A stretch of DNA of 64,000 bases from an uncultured bacterium. GTDB lineage: Bacteria; Myxococcota_A; Bradymonadia; UBA7976; VGTA01. A program made the translations under genes and the position numbers. The stretch is taken from NCBI GenBank assembly GCA_943788935.1, contig CALSSE010000005.1, forward strand, positions 62,001 to 126,000. Reading direction: 5' to 3'. The notes under the pieces were generated by a model. The model was given only the letters and a program-made list of their open reading frames with translations, had not been told where the DNA came from and ran no database searches. Shown here one piece after another: positions 55,661 through 64,000 of the stretch (the stretch's first letter is position 1; each line of letters begins with the position of its first letter).

Positions 55661-57589
55661 CTAACTCTTTACTCTCAGAGGGGAACAAGAGGGTCTTAAA
55701 TGGCCTCTGAACCCGTCAAAAATTGATTTTAACTCTGGCGGCGTTGGCTCTCTTAAATCCAACGAACTGAGGAGCTCTTCCAGAGTGATCTGACCTCGAT
55801 GATGAGTGAGTTGACGATAACTCCGCTTTAGTATTAGGCGAAGTTCTGAGCTAAAGCCCGCTCGTCTCAAACCGATCGTGTTTAAACCACGGATCTTCGC
55901 TCGATCACCGGCGACTAAGCAAAAGGGAGGCACATCGCCGCTCACCAGAGATCCAGCTGCTACAAAAGCGAGGTCACCCAAACGGACAAATTGATGTATC
56001 GCAGAGTGCCCACCACACTGAACGTCATCACCCATCTGTACATGGCCGGCGATACTCACTCTATTGGCGAGTATACACCGGTTCCCAACCACCGAATCAT
56101 GCCCGAGATGGCTATAGGCCATAAAGAGGTTCTCCGCTCCAATGTGAAGCGAGCTCTCTCTCCCCTGAATAGATTCGGTGGGCATAGAGATGGTGACTCC
56201 CTCAAAAAACTGATTATCGGGCCCAATATGAAGTTTTAATGGCGGTCTAGCGACCTCCTCTAATCGATCACTTGCGCGCACCTGAGGTACGGAACCAATC
56301 ACAGCGAAAGAAGAAACGCTACACCTCTCTCCCAACATGACATCATCACCGATCACCGCATAGGGATGGATGATACAACCCGCTCCAATCTCACTCCGAT
56401 CACCGATAACAGCAGTAGGATGAACGCTCGCTGTGGGATGTATCTGCCCCTTCTGCTGAGAGGAGATGGGCAATGACGCCGACTCTCTGCTCGTTGATCT
56501 CTTCTCTGCTCCTCTTCGTAGTCTCGCTTCCCGTCTTAAACGAGGTCGGTTCGGTTCCGCTGGATACCCGCTATACTCTCCCGATGTCATTAAAGACTTA
56601 GTGACGCCACTCTTCGCTGCCACTCGGCTCCCACCCGCTATATAAGCTCCTTGAGTCACTCCAGTCTGACCCCCTAAGGTAACTTGAGACCCAAGCTGTG
56701 CTCGACCCGCGAGACCGCTCTGAGCACAGATCACCGAGCCTCGACCAATCTTAGCGTTATGCCCCACCTGAACTAGATTATCGAGCTGAGCATTATCACC
56801 GACTTCAGTGACTCCTAAGCTCGCTCGATCAATACAATTGAGCGCGCCAATTCTCGCCCCTCTCCCTATAGAGACCGCGCCAAGATGTGGAATTTGACCA
56901 CGCTCATCAATCCCAAACCCCTGACTACCAATCACTGCTCCTGTATATATATGGGCCGCACTAGCAATAGAGCAGCGGTCAAAGATGGTGACCCGTGGAT
57001 CTAACTTAGCTCTCGCTCCTATGTGCACCCCTCGACCTAGATAACAATAAGGAGCGAGCTCTGCTTCCGCCTCGATAATCACCCTCTCTTCGATTACACA
57101 AAATGACCCGATCTGCGCGGTCGGGTGAATCTGCGCGGTCGGGTGAATCTGCGCGGTCGGGTGAATCTGTCCACTCTTCTCTGAATGAGAAGCCTCTATA
57201 TGGCCCGATTGACGCTCTTTGTCTAACCAGCGTAAAGTCTCTGCGATCACTTCACTCGCTGAAGAGCGTTCAGAGATCAATAACAAAGAGAGCGGATGCT
57301 CTGAAGAGGCTCGCCTCACTGCTTCTTCACGCCAACGATCATAGGTTACGATGACTAGAGGAGAGGCAGCGAGGTCTCCTAAGCTGCTCAGATAACGTCC
57401 TTCGAGACAAAAGACCACGCAATACAGAGGAGAGTGAGCATGATCGTTCACTCGAGAGATTGGGCTAGTGATGGTCACCTCGGAGGGTAGGTCACCACGA
57501 ACAGTGATCACCTCAGCAGAGAGGTGCTCGATGAGCTGACTTAAACTGACCTCAATCTCTTGTTTCATCTCACTATGAGGTCCACTCAT
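55661..57589 (-). CDS. bifunctional LpxD-LpxA acyltransferase fusion
   Basis: 642 residues, about the sum of LpxD (about 340) and LpxA (about 260). Residues 1-130 are the LpxD N-terminal domain; 141-330 are left-handed beta-helix hexapeptides with the LpxD catalytic histidine in NLVQVGHNAKIG (His277). After a basic linker (RRGAEKRSTSRES) residues 382-642 are LpxA: IHPTAVIGDRSEIG, SHLGHDSVVGNRCILANR with the catalytic His497, HSAIHQFVRLGD and the helical C-terminus. LpxA acylates UDP-GlcNAc and LpxD later acylates UDP-3-O-acyl-glucosamine in lipid A synthesis. It ends the lolC-lolD-bamA-skp cluster; fabZ, usually between lpxD and lpxA, is missing. Confidence 0.9.
   Translation of the reverse strand: MSGPHSEMKQEIEVSLSQLIEHLSAEVITVRGDLPSEVTITSPISRVNDHAHSPLYCVVFCLEGRYLSSLGDLAASPLVIVTYDRWREEAVRRASSEHPLSLLLISERSSASEVIAETLRWLDKERQSGHIEASHSEKSGQIHPTAQIHPTAQIHPTAQIGSFCVIEERVIIEAEAELAPYCYLGRGVHIGARAKLDPRVTIFDRCSIASAAHIYTGAVIGSQGFGIDERGQIPHLGAVSIGRGARIGALNCIDRASLGVTEVGDNAQLDNLVQVGHNAKIGRGSVICAQSGLAGRAQLGSQVTLGGQTGVTQGAYIAGGSRVAAKSGVTKSLMTSGEYSGYPAEPNRPRLRREARLRRGAEKRSTSRESASLPISSQQKGQIHPTASVHPTAVIGDRSEIGAGCIIHPYAVIGDDVMLGERCSVSSFAVIGSVPQVRASDRLEEVARPPLKLHIGPDNQFFEGVTISMPTESIQGRESSLHIGAENLFMAYSHLGHDSVVGNRCILANRVSIAGHVQMGDDVQCGGHSAIHQFVRLGDLAFVAAGSLVSGDVPPFCLVAGDRAKIRGLNTIGLRRAGFSSELRLILKRSYRQLTHHRGQITLEELLSSLDLREPTPPELKSIFDGFRGHLRPSCSPLRVKS
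57111..57164. repeat. 18-bp in-frame tandem repeat encoding QIHPTA (3 units)
   Basis: Three identical 18-bp units at the start of the LpxD beta-helix; they add extra hexapeptide rungs of 6 residues each. Confidence 0.85.
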
Positions 57590-57660
57590 TACATGCTCTC
57601 TAGTTCATTATCACGCTGCTTTTTATCGCGCGCTGCTCTTCATCGCGCTCTTCACATCGC

Positions 57661-58269
57661 TTATTTTTTAGCCTTTCGTCTCGCCTTCTTCTTCTTTTTC
57701 TTTGAGGCCTTAACTCGAGGTGATTTGACTTGATCTTTCCCATTATAGCGGCGAATTAGCTCATTGGTCACATCGAGATGAGGTGGCGCCCAGAGGAGAG
57801 CGTCTTTACGGACGATCATAGTGTAGCTCCCCTCTTCACCCATGGCCTTGAGGACCTCACCCATCTGACCAAGAATCTTTTGTTGGATCTTCATCTCTTC
57901 TTCAGCGAGCTCACGCTGAAGAGTGGCGTATGTCTGCTGGAGCTCGCCAAGTTTAGTGCGAAACTCTTCTGCTTTTTTAGCCTTGACGTCGTCGCTCATA
58001 AAGTCAGCTTGCTTCTCGAGACTCTCTTGGAGCTTCTTAAGGTCCTTCTGCTTAGTATCGAGCGCGCTCTGTCTCTGGCCCTTCATCTTCTCTAAGCGAG
58101 CCTTTGCCGCCTTCCCATCATTCACCTCAAATACCGCTCGTTGTAAATCAACATAAGCGAGGTTATCGGCGTAGACTGGGGCCGCTTGGAGAGAGAGAAC
58201 ACTGAAAATAATAATACTGAGAGCGCTTAATAAACGCTTCATTGATGGATAGTTTACTCGAGTCATCAT
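57661..58269 (-). CDS. skp: OmpH/Skp-family periplasmic chaperone
   Basis: 202 residues. GGAG six bases upstream supports the ATG-ATG start. The signal peptide ends near VYADN. The sequence YVDLQRAVFEVNDGKAAKAR begins the OmpH/Skp domain, followed by a long coiled coil (KDLKKLQESLEKQADFMSDD to ELAEEEMKIQQKIL) and the C-terminal strand with IRRYNGKD. The last 20 residues are lysine-rich (KKKKKKARRKAKK), which is unusual and may bind lipid A phosphates or nucleic acid. It is expected to bind unfolded outer-membrane proteins before BamA. It lies 71 bp after bamA and 71 bp before the lpx fusion. Confidence 0.9.
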   Translation of the reverse strand: MMTRVNYPSMKRLLSALSIIIFSVLSLQAAPVYADNLAYVDLQRAVFEVNDGKAAKARLEKMKGQRQSALDTKQKDLKKLQESLEKQADFMSDDVKAKKAEEFRTKLGELQQTYATLQRELAEEEMKIQQKILGQMGEVLKAMGEEGSYTMIVRKDALLWAPPHLDVTNELIRRYNGKDQVKSPRVKASKKKKKKARRKAKK

Positions 58270-58340
58270 GTATGTCTCCTGATAATTACGTTAGAGAGAT
58301 TATTAAGTGGGTGATCATAGGCAAATCTTGGCGGGCTCCG

Positions 58341-60722
58341 CTAGAAGAAATTACCGATGGAAAATTCGAACACTGAGTCTTGTTCATTATCAATGGGATT
58401 AAAGGGGAAGCCCCACTCAAAGCGAAGCGGTCCAATCGGTGAGAACCACCTCACCCCAAAGCCCCATGCGAAACGGAACTGATTGAGCTTATCCATATAA
58501 TCCGCGTTACGGTCGAAGGCATTCCCCCCATCAACAAAACTGACGCCTCGGATACCCACTTGCTGAAAGATCGGAAATTCAAATTCAAAGTTAAAGAAGA
58601 GCTGTTCAGTACCACCGATGGTGAAGGCGCTCGTCTGAGCAGACGGTTGAGCGACGACCGGTGTCTGGAGCTGTGGTCCAAGAGAATTACGGAAGAAACC
58701 TCTCACCGAGAGAGGGCCACCGATAAAGTAACGCTCAAAGATCGGGACGCCGCTCTGATTAGCGGTGGTGATGAGCCCCCAATTGATATTGCTCTTCAAG
58801 ACTAAATTGTAACCGAGATCAAAGTAATATCGATGCTTCAGATCATACCTATAAAACTCATTCGTCGAGCCTAAAAACCGAGTCGCATCCTCTACACTCG
58901 CGCTGAGAAAAGTCCCCTTAGAGGGAAAAAGTCGGTTATTTCGAGTGTCATAAAAAGCAGAGAGTCGTAAGCTGCTCGTGATCCCATTGTTAAAGTAGTT
59001 CGCCGGGGTCACTGAGCTATTTGATCTGACCCCAAACCCGCCCTTCGAGGCGTTCACCTCTTCAATCGTGTAGGTTGTCGCGATGCTGAGGTCATCGGTA
59101 ATGGGATACCCTAAGGTGAGGTTACCACCGAGGCTTTGGCGAATAAAGTTAAAGAAATTAGTATCATAACGATAGACATTCGCTGAGAACTGAAACCGAG
59201 AATCCATGAAATAGTTCTCTGAGAACCTGAGGTTCGCCATGCTCCTGATACTAGAGAATGTGGCCTGTAAACTTAGGCTCTGTCCTCGACCAAACAGATT
59301 ATTTTGAGCGATCTGAGCCTGACCTACAAAGCTCTCAATAGAGCTAAAACCTGCCCCGACTTGAAAGGTGCCTGTTGGCTTCTCTTTAACCTTGACGATG
59401 AGATCCATTCTCTTCGGGTCAGCGCTTCTAGCTGGTTCTATCACCGCTGTCTCAAAGAAGCCTAATCGATTTATGAGCTGCTGACTTCGGTTAATTAGAG
59501 ATGAGGAATAGGTGTCTCCCTCGCTGATACGCATCTCTCGGCGAATCACTTTGTCACGAGTATTGCTGTTCCCCACGATTTCAATGCGACCTATTTTAAC
59601 CAACGGTCCTTTTCTAATCTCTAGGTCAAGATCGATCGCCCCCAAATCTTCAACGAAACGAGTGTTAGGGATAAGGTTGGCATAGGCATAGCCTAAGTCT
59701 TTATAGACTTCACTGACCTTAGTCATACCATCTCGAATGGATCCGCTACTGAACCACTCTCCCTCTTTCATTCCAAAAAGCTCAAGAAGCTCTTCTTTGG
59801 GCTTCAGTAGCTCACCGCTAATACTAGTCAGCCCTACCTTGAACCGAGCTCCCTCTTCGACTCGAATCGTAATATAAAGTTTAGAGCGGTCAGGGCTGAT
59901 CATTACTGTCGGTTGGCTGACAACCGCTTGCATGTATCCCTCATTATAGTACATCTGCAAGAGCCGCATTTGATCTCGCTCAAACGCTTCATTATTAAAG
60001 GTCCCTGCTCCCGTTATGAAAGACAGCGCACTCTCTTCCCGAGTCTCAAGGAATGACTTAATCTTCTCGTCAGAGAGCGCTTGGTTACCAATAATTTGGA
60101 TCTGAGTAACGCGAATTTCTTTCTTCTCATTAATACGAAAGATGACGTCTACTTGCTGATCTGAGCCCTCAATAATATCTGAGGTAACCTCAGCGAGGAA
60201 GAAGCCCTTCTCAATATAGAGATCTTTAATCTTTTTGCTATTCTGCTTAACCTTGGGAAGGTCGAGGATCGTGAAGGGCTTAACATCGACAACCTCGGTA
60301 AGATCTTCTTCGCTGAGCTCATCATTCCCCTCATATCTGACCGCTCGTACTTGACGTTTCTCGATAACCTCATAGATGAGAATAGGCTCTGACCCCTGAA
60401 CCTCTTCAAGCCTCACCTGAACATCACGATAGAACCCTTGAGCGAAGATGCGCTTAATATCTTCGCGTATCGTTCGACATCGCAATGGCCCCTGAGGATC
60501 GTGCTGAATATGCTTGAGCACACTCGCCGGCTCTGAGCGTCTCGCTCCCACGATCTTCAGAGCAGAGATGCTCTGAGCTCCACGAAAGCAAGGAGAGATC
60601 GCGTGAACTCTTGAGTCTATTAACCCACTGAGCATGATGCTCAATAGTGATATCCAGAACAGACGAGAGGCGAGGCGATCAGTGATAGACCTCGTCCTGA
60701 TCAAGGGCTGTTTCTCATGCAT
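58341..60722 (-). CDS. bamA: outer-membrane assembly factor BamA
   Basis: 793 residues from the ATG at 60722; a GTG two codons upstream is possible. A signal segment at residues about 20-42 is followed by five POTRA-like domains (for example ALKIVGARRSEPASVL, YEVIEKRQVRAVRYEGNDEL, VTQIQIIGNQALSDEKI and IGRIEIVGNSNTRD), then a 16-strand barrel (surface antigen family). RGFFRNSLGP is a barrel loop of the VRGF/Y type. The C-terminus SPIGPLRFEWGFPFNPIDNE ending in phenylalanine is typical of BamA. It inserts outer-membrane proteins. It overlaps the lolD stop by 8-14 bp. Confidence 0.95.
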   Translation of the reverse strand: MHEKQPLIRTRSITDRLASRLFWISLLSIMLSGLIDSRVHAISPCFRGAQSISALKIVGARRSEPASVLKHIQHDPQGPLRCRTIREDIKRIFAQGFYRDVQVRLEEVQGSEPILIYEVIEKRQVRAVRYEGNDELSEEDLTEVVDVKPFTILDLPKVKQNSKKIKDLYIEKGFFLAEVTSDIIEGSDQQVDVIFRINEKKEIRVTQIQIIGNQALSDEKIKSFLETREESALSFITGAGTFNNEAFERDQMRLLQMYYNEGYMQAVVSQPTVMISPDRSKLYITIRVEEGARFKVGLTSISGELLKPKEELLELFGMKEGEWFSSGSIRDGMTKVSEVYKDLGYAYANLIPNTRFVEDLGAIDLDLEIRKGPLVKIGRIEIVGNSNTRDKVIRREMRISEGDTYSSSLINRSQQLINRLGFFETAVIEPARSADPKRMDLIVKVKEKPTGTFQVGAGFSSIESFVGQAQIAQNNLFGRGQSLSLQATFSSIRSMANLRFSENYFMDSRFQFSANVYRYDTNFFNFIRQSLGGNLTLGYPITDDLSIATTYTIEEVNASKGGFGVRSNSSVTPANYFNNGITSSLRLSAFYDTRNNRLFPSKGTFLSASVEDATRFLGSTNEFYRYDLKHRYYFDLGYNLVLKSNINWGLITTANQSGVPIFERYFIGGPLSVRGFFRNSLGPQLQTPVVAQPSAQTSAFTIGGTEQLFFNFEFEFPIFQQVGIRGVSFVDGGNAFDRNADYMDKLNQFRFAWGFGVRWFSPIGPLRFEWGFPFNPIDNEQDSVFEFSIGNFF

Positions 60723-61428
60723 CTGCACAATCTCTCTTCATCTGTTGTTTGTCATCTTGATCAATACGTCCATCAACCATTACTAAACGTCTCGGCATTG
60801 ACTGAGCGAGCTCTTCACTATGAGTCACGATCACTAGCGCGGTCCCATGTTCTCGATTGACAGACTCGAGGAGAGCGTGAATCTCAGCGCTCGTCGATCC
60901 ATCTAAATTACCGGTCGGCTCATCAGCGAGGAGGAGCGGTGGACGATTAATTAAGGCTCGGGCGAGTGATACTCGCTGCTGTTCTCCGCCGCTCAGCTCT
61001 GAAGGGCGATGATCAAGTCTATGGCTCAAGCCGACTCGCTCCAAGAGTTCGCCTGCTGAGCGCTTCGCTTCGGCTTGACTCACTCTAGCGATGAGTGCAG
61101 GCATCATGACGTTCTCTAAGGCGGTTAATTCTTTAAGGAGATGATGAAACTGAAAGATAAAGCCTAGACGTTTATTCCTTAAGGCAGCGAGCTCATCATG
61201 ACTTTTAGTCGTCAATGCCTCTCCTTGTAAATAGATCTCTCCAGCGGTCGGCTGGTCGAGAGCACCGAGTAGATGTAATAAAGTACTCTTCCCCGCGCCT
61301 GAAGTGCCAACGATCGCCACCCTCTCCCCCGCTTCAATCTCTAATGAGAGACCTTTTAGAACCTCGATATGTCGACCTTCAAGTTGAAAGCTCTTCTCTA
61401 CTGATTCGGCGCGTAATAATATGGTCAT
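60715..61428 (-). CDS. lolD: LolD-type ABC transporter ATP-binding protein
   Basis: 237 residues. Walker [10 protein letters not shown], signature [15 protein letters not shown] and Walker [13 protein letters not shown] are intact; the family subgroup is LolD/MacB/FtsE-like. The start codon overlaps the lolC stop (ATGA), with AAAGG just upstream, so translation is coupled. With LolC it should form the exporter that releases lipoproteins from the inner membrane toward the outer membrane, fitting the many lipoproteins in this genome segment. No unusual residues seen. Confidence 0.92.
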   Translation of the reverse strand: MTILLRAESVEKSFQLEGRHIEVLKGLSLEIEAGERVAIVGTSGAGKSTLLHLLGALDQPTAGEIYLQGEALTTKSHDELAALRNKRLGFIFQFHHLLKELTALENVMMPALIARVSQAEAKRSAGELLERVGLSHRLDHRPSELSGGEQQRVSLARALINRPPLLLADEPTGNLDGSTSAEIHALLESVNREHGTALVIVTHSEELAQSMPRRLVMVDGRIDQDDKQQMKRDCADA

Positions 61429-63125
61429 TGTCCTTTAATCCCTTCTACAGGCTGAATGCGAGCGGCATAAATGGCGGGATAAATAGTAGATAGAGCGCTC
61501 ACGCTGATCGCCACAAATAAGATCGCGATCAAGTCATAAGCCTTCACCTCAACAGGGATAGAAGAGATGTAGTAAACCTCTTCAGCGTTGAGGGGTAAAC
61601 CAAAAGAAGCGAGGAGAGCACAAGCGCTTCCTCCGATCAATACACCTAAGAGCGATCCGACACCACCAGCGGTGAGGCCTTGACTGATAAAGATCCACCT
61701 CATCGATCTAGACTCTGCTCCGATCGCTCGGAGAATAGAGATCTCACGACGTCTCTCGATTAAGTTCATCACTAAGGTGCTCGTGATCGAGAAAGCAGCG
61801 AGGAGTATATTAATGGTGAGGACGAGAAACATGGCGATCCGCTCTAGCTGCAAGGCGCTAAAGAGATTCTTGTTCCGCTCCCGCCAGTCGATCACTTGTG
61901 CGCGACCTTTAAGAGCGACCCGTAAACGATCACGAAGTCCACGAGCATCTTCAATGCTCTTCGCTCGAACTCTGAGCTCATTGACCACATCACCCACTCC
62001 TATAAACCGTTGAGCGTCTGCTAACGAAGCATAGACCTGTTGACTGTCAATTTCCACTAATCCAGAGGTGACCCAACCCGTTAATTGAAAAGGTTTTACC
62101 TTTGGCATAGGACCATGAGGCCCGATATCGCCTAGCGGTGAGATAATTTCAATAGGCTGTCCTAAGCTGAGACCTAAGTTATACCGGAGGTGAACACCAA
62201 GGATCAAACTCGGAGTAACGCTCGCCCGCTTGGGGCGAGGTAACGCCATCATTAGCCCTTGGCTGCTCGCTCCCTGTACCTGACCCCTATCTCTGCTCCC
62301 TTCCCCTTTAATGTTACGGTTACCCATCGAATCGGCGTCGATCTGAAGTGAGCTTTGATCAGTCTCCGGACATCCCTTTGAACAGTAACTCATCGAGGCG
62401 AGAGGATCACTCGCGAAGAGTTGGTTGAATGGCTTGGGGTCGACGAGAGTACTTAAACAGCCACAGCCTTCACTGAGAAACTTACTGAGTTTCACCGTTT
62501 GATCAATGTTTTGGGAATCGATTCCCATCAAACGAGCCGCAGCGGTCACATCTTGGGAGGGGACGCGGAGCATCACCTCGGTGTTTAGAACTGGGCTGAC
62601 TCCTTCAGTCCCAGAGATAGAGCTCACTTCGTCGCTGAGCGCTCGATAATTGGTGAGCCACTCTTCACCTTGGAGAGGGAGGACGCTGACATGAGCGTGG
62701 GCGTCGATGAGCTTGGAGCGAAGATAGCCCTGGAAGCCATTCATCACCCCAAGGACGAGGAGAACCTCAGCCACTCCGGTGGCGATCATGAAAGTGCTAA
62801 AAGCTGAAAAGGTAGTCATCCACCAGACGAGAAAACCAAAGAGAGAGACCGACACCCCAATCACTACAAACCCAAGACCAAGACCTTGGATGACTTGACT
62901 CAGTTGAGCGAGGTGAGCTTGTGCATAGAGCGGGTCCCCCCCCCCGAGGTTAAAAGCCTTAGTCAGCGCCCCTGCCCAGCTAGGGTTGCTCTGAATCGCG
63001 CCCGCCGATATGGCCATCAGTGATCCGAGAGCGAGGACCGCTAAGCCGATATACCACACCCGAGGTCGGCGATGAGCGCGCATTAAGTACCGTCGCCCTA
63101 ACAGGGCTTCAAAGCTATTCCACAT
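61425..63125 (-). CDS. lolC: LolC/LolE-family lipoprotein-release permease
   Basis: 566 residues, longer than usual (about 400-430). Two extra hydrophobic segments at residues about 25-110 precede the regular MacB-type domain, which has one N-terminal membrane span, a large periplasmic domain and three C-terminal spans (ERIAMFLVLTINILLAAFSI, GLTAGGVGSLLGVLIGGSAC and AYDLIAILFVAISVSALSTI). The MMTTFSAFSTFMIATGVAEV and VLGVMNGFQ segments match LolC. The start abuts the lysS stop with no gap. It transfers mature lipoproteins to LolA using LolD. The N-terminal extension is not usual for LolC. Confidence 0.85.
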   Translation of the reverse strand: MWNSFEALLGRRYLMRAHRRPRVWYIGLAVLALGSLMAISAGAIQSNPSWAGALTKAFNLGGGDPLYAQAHLAQLSQVIQGLGLGFVVIGVSVSLFGFLVWWMTTFSAFSTFMIATGVAEVLLVLGVMNGFQGYLRSKLIDAHAHVSVLPLQGEEWLTNYRALSDEVSSISGTEGVSPVLNTEVMLRVPSQDVTAAARLMGIDSQNIDQTVKLSKFLSEGCGCLSTLVDPKPFNQLFASDPLASMSYCSKGCPETDQSSLQIDADSMGNRNIKGEGSRDRGQVQGASSQGLMMALPRPKRASVTPSLILGVHLRYNLGLSLGQPIEIISPLGDIGPHGPMPKVKPFQLTGWVTSGLVEIDSQQVYASLADAQRFIGVGDVVNELRVRAKSIEDARGLRDRLRVALKGRAQVIDWRERNKNLFSALQLERIAMFLVLTINILLAAFSITSTLVMNLIERRREISILRAIGAESRSMRWIFISQGLTAGGVGSLLGVLIGGSACALLASFGLPLNAEEVYYISSIPVEVKAYDLIAILFVAISVSALSTIYPAIYAARIQPVEGIKGQ

Positions 63126-64000
63126 TCAGTGCTCAGGTCTCAGTAAAGGAAAGAAGAGGACGTCACGGATGGAGGTATTATTAGTGAGAAGCATCACTAA
63201 ACGATCAATACCGATTCCTTCTCCCGCCGTGGGTGGCATGGCATATTCGAGAGCGCGGATAAAGTCTTCATCCATTGGGTGAGCTTCATCATCACCGGAA
63301 TCTCGCGCTTCTACTTGAGCCTCAAATCGGCCTCGCTGATCATCTGGATCATTGAGCTCGCTGAAGGCATTAGCGATCTCTTGTCCGCCAACGTATAGCT
63401 CAAAACGATCCACTAAGGTCGGCTCAGATTCTTTACGACGCGAGAGAGGCGAGACATCAAGAGGGAAATCGGTCACGAAGGTGGGTTGAATGAGGTCAGC
63501 CTCACAGGCCTCCTCAAAAACAGCCATCTGTAAATACCCCAAAGGCATACTCTCTGCTTTGCCGATTTTAAGGCGCTTCGCTGCTTCCATAAGCACCTCA
63601 CGATCATAGAAGCTCTCGGTGGGGACACCTGCATATTGGGCGAGTCCGTCACGGACAGAGAGCCTCCGGAAAGGAGCTGAGAGGTTGAGTTCATGATCAC
63701 CCCACGGCAGGGTGCTCGTGCCATGTAAATGCTCGGCTAGACCACTGATAAGCTCTTCAGTGAGCCTCATGAGGTCTTCATAAGTGGCGAAGGCCTCATA
63801 AAACTCTAGTGAGGTAAACTCGGGATTATGTCGAGTAGAGATTCCCTCATTACGAAAGCATCGGTTGATCTCATAAACCCGATGAAAGCCCCCTACCACT
63901 AAGCGCTTGAGGTTAAGCTCAGGAGCGATCCTCATAAAGAGCTTCATATCGAGGGCATTGTGATGAGTCTCAAAAGGTTTAGCCGCCGCTCCACCGTACT
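63126..64000 (-). CDS. lysS: lysyl-tRNA synthetase, class II (C-terminal part; 5' end outside window)
   Basis: The frame is open to the window end; the upstream residues read [17 protein letters not shown] before [20 protein letters not shown], typical of LysS. Motif 2 is [20 protein letters not shown] and motif 3 is [13 protein letters not shown]. It attaches lysine to tRNA-Lys. It is upstream of lolC with its stop directly abutting the lolC start, so it heads the visible part of the operon. Confidence 0.95.
   Translation of the reverse strand, partial: YGGAAAKPFETHHNALDMKLFMRIAPELNLKRLVVGGFHRVYEINRCFRNEGISTRHNPEFTSLEFYEAFATYEDLMRLTEELISGLAEHLHGTSTLPWGDHELNLSAPFRRLSVRDGLAQYAGVPTESFYDREVLMEAAKRLKIGKAESMPLGYLQMAVFEEACEADLIQPTFVTDFPLDVSPLSRRKESEPTLVDRFELYVGGQEIANAFSELNDPDDQRGRFEAQVEARDSGDDEAHPMDEDFIRALEYAMPPTAGEGIGIDRLVMLLTNNTSIRDVLFFPLLRPEH

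Overview
The window reads as chromosomal DNA of a Gram-negative bacterium of deltaproteobacterial or myxobacterial type. Support comes from a complete outer-membrane biogenesis cluster (LolC/LolD-type exporter, BamA, Skp, LpxD/LpxA), many predicted lipoproteins with low-complexity linkers, a MopE-like protein with repeated CDxxDNDxDGxxDE motifs, and many large secreted proteins of unknown function. The lineage (Bradymonadales-like) is inferred from style, not from a marker gene. I saw no tRNA, rRNA, CRISPR array, insertion sequence, phage or plasmid gene. Genes are dense and mostly arranged in short operons.

Layout. 1-5.9 kb: the 3' end of a LonB-like protease gene faces an operon of a hotdog thioesterase, a CAP-domain protein and a divergent ClpX. 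6.0-11.1 kb: one giant gene for a lipoprotein with seven DsbA-like CPFC domains. 11.4-20.0 kb: a large acidic protein of unknown function, a FliA-like sigma factor behind glutamate dehydrogenase, a transglutaminase-like exported protein, and an XRE regulator followed by a 777-residue exported protein. 20.4-26.3 kb: lipoproteins, including a GH57-like and an extensin/M15-like one. 26.6-34.3 kb: a STAND-like ATPase with TPR-like repeats, then larC and larB (nickel-pincer cofactor synthesis), an M1-like metallopeptidase and a TIG-domain lipoprotein. 34.4-40.6 kb: an EEP-like protein, a HEAT-repeat protein and the MopE-like lipoprotein. 40.8-45 kb: a nicotinamidase-like hydrolase, plsY and an exonuclease-helicase fusion. 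45-51 kb: hemB, a parvulin, a small unknown gene in AT-rich DNA and priA. 51-55.6 kb: a TPR/CHAT-like exported protein with a 30-unit repeat tail and apparent frameshifts. 55.7-64 kb: the operon lysS-lolC-lolD-bamA-skp-lpxD/lpxA, transcribed leftward and cut by the window end.

The most unusual items are the seven-domain DsbA lipoprotein, a single-chain LpxD-LpxA fusion lacking the usual fabZ between the two halves, a DEDDh exonuclease joined to an SF2 helicase, a ClpX without the canonical RKH motif, a degenerate CHAT-like domain, and a window-wide habit of placing short tandem repeats (12, 15, 18, 24 and 60 bp, all multiples of three) inside coding regions. In two genes these repeats contain indels that change the reading frame of the C-terminal tail. 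This is either real length and frame variation or assembly error.
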